From: Gnetum montanum
Lineage: Eukaryota > Streptophyta > Gnetopsida > Gnetales > Gnetaceae
Direction of reading: 5' to 3'
Assembly: GCA_015680685.1 (NCBI GenBank)
Contig: MNCI01036254.1
Span: forward strand, 1 to 42,043
DNA length: 42,043 nt
The notes beneath the pieces are model-generated. The model had not been told where the DNA came from. It made no database searches and saw nothing but the letters and a program-made list of their open reading frames with translations. Below, in pieces: positions 41,872 through 42,043 of the stretch. Position 1 is the stretch's first letter; each line of letters starts with the position of its first letter. The position numbers and the translations under genes are program-made.

Positions 41872-42043
41872 TGATGAGACGTGGTTCGCACAGGCCGCGA
41901 TATCGCAGCCGACGCGATATCGCAGTCCACCGCCATGTCTATAAATAAGAGGCGGCTCTCCCTTATTCGGGATCCCAGTTTTAGAGTAGCAAAGCTCTGG
42001 CAGTGTGATCCCTCCAGAGTTAGATTTTTTCCCGTGTCTGCCC
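41872..42043 (+). repeat. start of a second palindrome-bearing LTR (runs off the window)
   Basis: It starts TGATGAGACGTGG and is collinear with the LTR at 599: GCGATATCGC motifs at 41907 and 41923, TATA box CTATAAATAA at 41939, AGCTCTGGCAG at 41993, TTTTTTCCCG near 42025. No polypurine tract precedes it (left flank TAGCATTAGCAC), so it is a 5' LTR or a solo LTR, not the partner of the copy at 599. Confidence 0.75.

Noticed and set aside
599-42043. The LTRs at 599 and 41872 as the two ends of one 41-kb element
   Set aside because: The copy at 599 is preceded by a polypurine tract (a 3' LTR), and the copy at 41872 is not, which is the opposite of what one element would show.

Overview
The window looks like nuclear DNA of a large-genome land plant. 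A gymnosperm such as a conifer is my inference, not something the sequence proves. One intact protein gene is visible: a single-exon mTERF-family gene at 38418-39572 (minus). A decayed tRNA-Gly-like sequence lies 150 bp upstream of it. Almost everything else is nested, heavily decayed LTR-retrotransposon DNA plus two unidentified broken genes. The decay is mostly C-to-T/G-to-A: in-frame stops sit mainly where Gln or Trp codons are expected. CpG-rich DNA survives mainly in the mTERF gene, in the terminal repeats at 599 and 41872, and in an insertion at 30766-32185.

Layout, left to right. 1-1079 is the 3' end of an LTR element whose LTR promoter carries two long perfect palindromes. It truncates a minus-strand pseudogene (1085-5124) in which six exons and five introns can still be traced, all joined in phase. 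5.1-8.5 kb holds G-rich low complexity and a 192-bp satellite (about 7.4 units). 8530-11942 is a degenerate Ty3/gypsy Tat-lineage pol on the plus strand: RT, RNase H, a second archaeal-type RNase H, integrase. A repeat-bearing 3' UTR, a polypurine tract and a candidate 3' LTR follow. 14.1-14.8 kb is the integrase end of a second, minus-strand gypsy element. 14.8-17.7 kb holds repeats and an unidentified minus-strand pseudogene.

17751-37678 (minus) reads as one composite retroelement of about 20 kb. It has an LTR pair, near-matching 5-bp target duplications (GTAAT/GTAGT), a tRNA-Asp-type primer binding site and a polypurine tract. Its body contains gag and protease but no recognisable RT or integrase. 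The unit [gag - 3' untranslated region - 3' accessory ORF with poly-Q/poly-P and coiled coil] is present twice in tandem. Later insertions sit inside it: an 885-bp solo LTR with a perfect 5-bp TSD in the 5' LTR; a 1.42-kb CpG-rich insert flanked by a 165-bp target duplication and holding an array of 37-nt hairpins; and a plus-strand fragment of an unidentified multi-pass membrane protein.

37.7-42.0 kb holds the mTERF gene, the tRNA-like sequence, a foldback/SINE-like inverted repeat at 40.27-40.94 kb, and the start of a second copy of the palindrome-bearing LTR at 41872. The most unusual items are the composite element with its duplicated interior, the 30.6-32.35 kb insertion with long flanking duplications, the palindromic LTR promoter and the phase-consistent multi-exon pseudogene.
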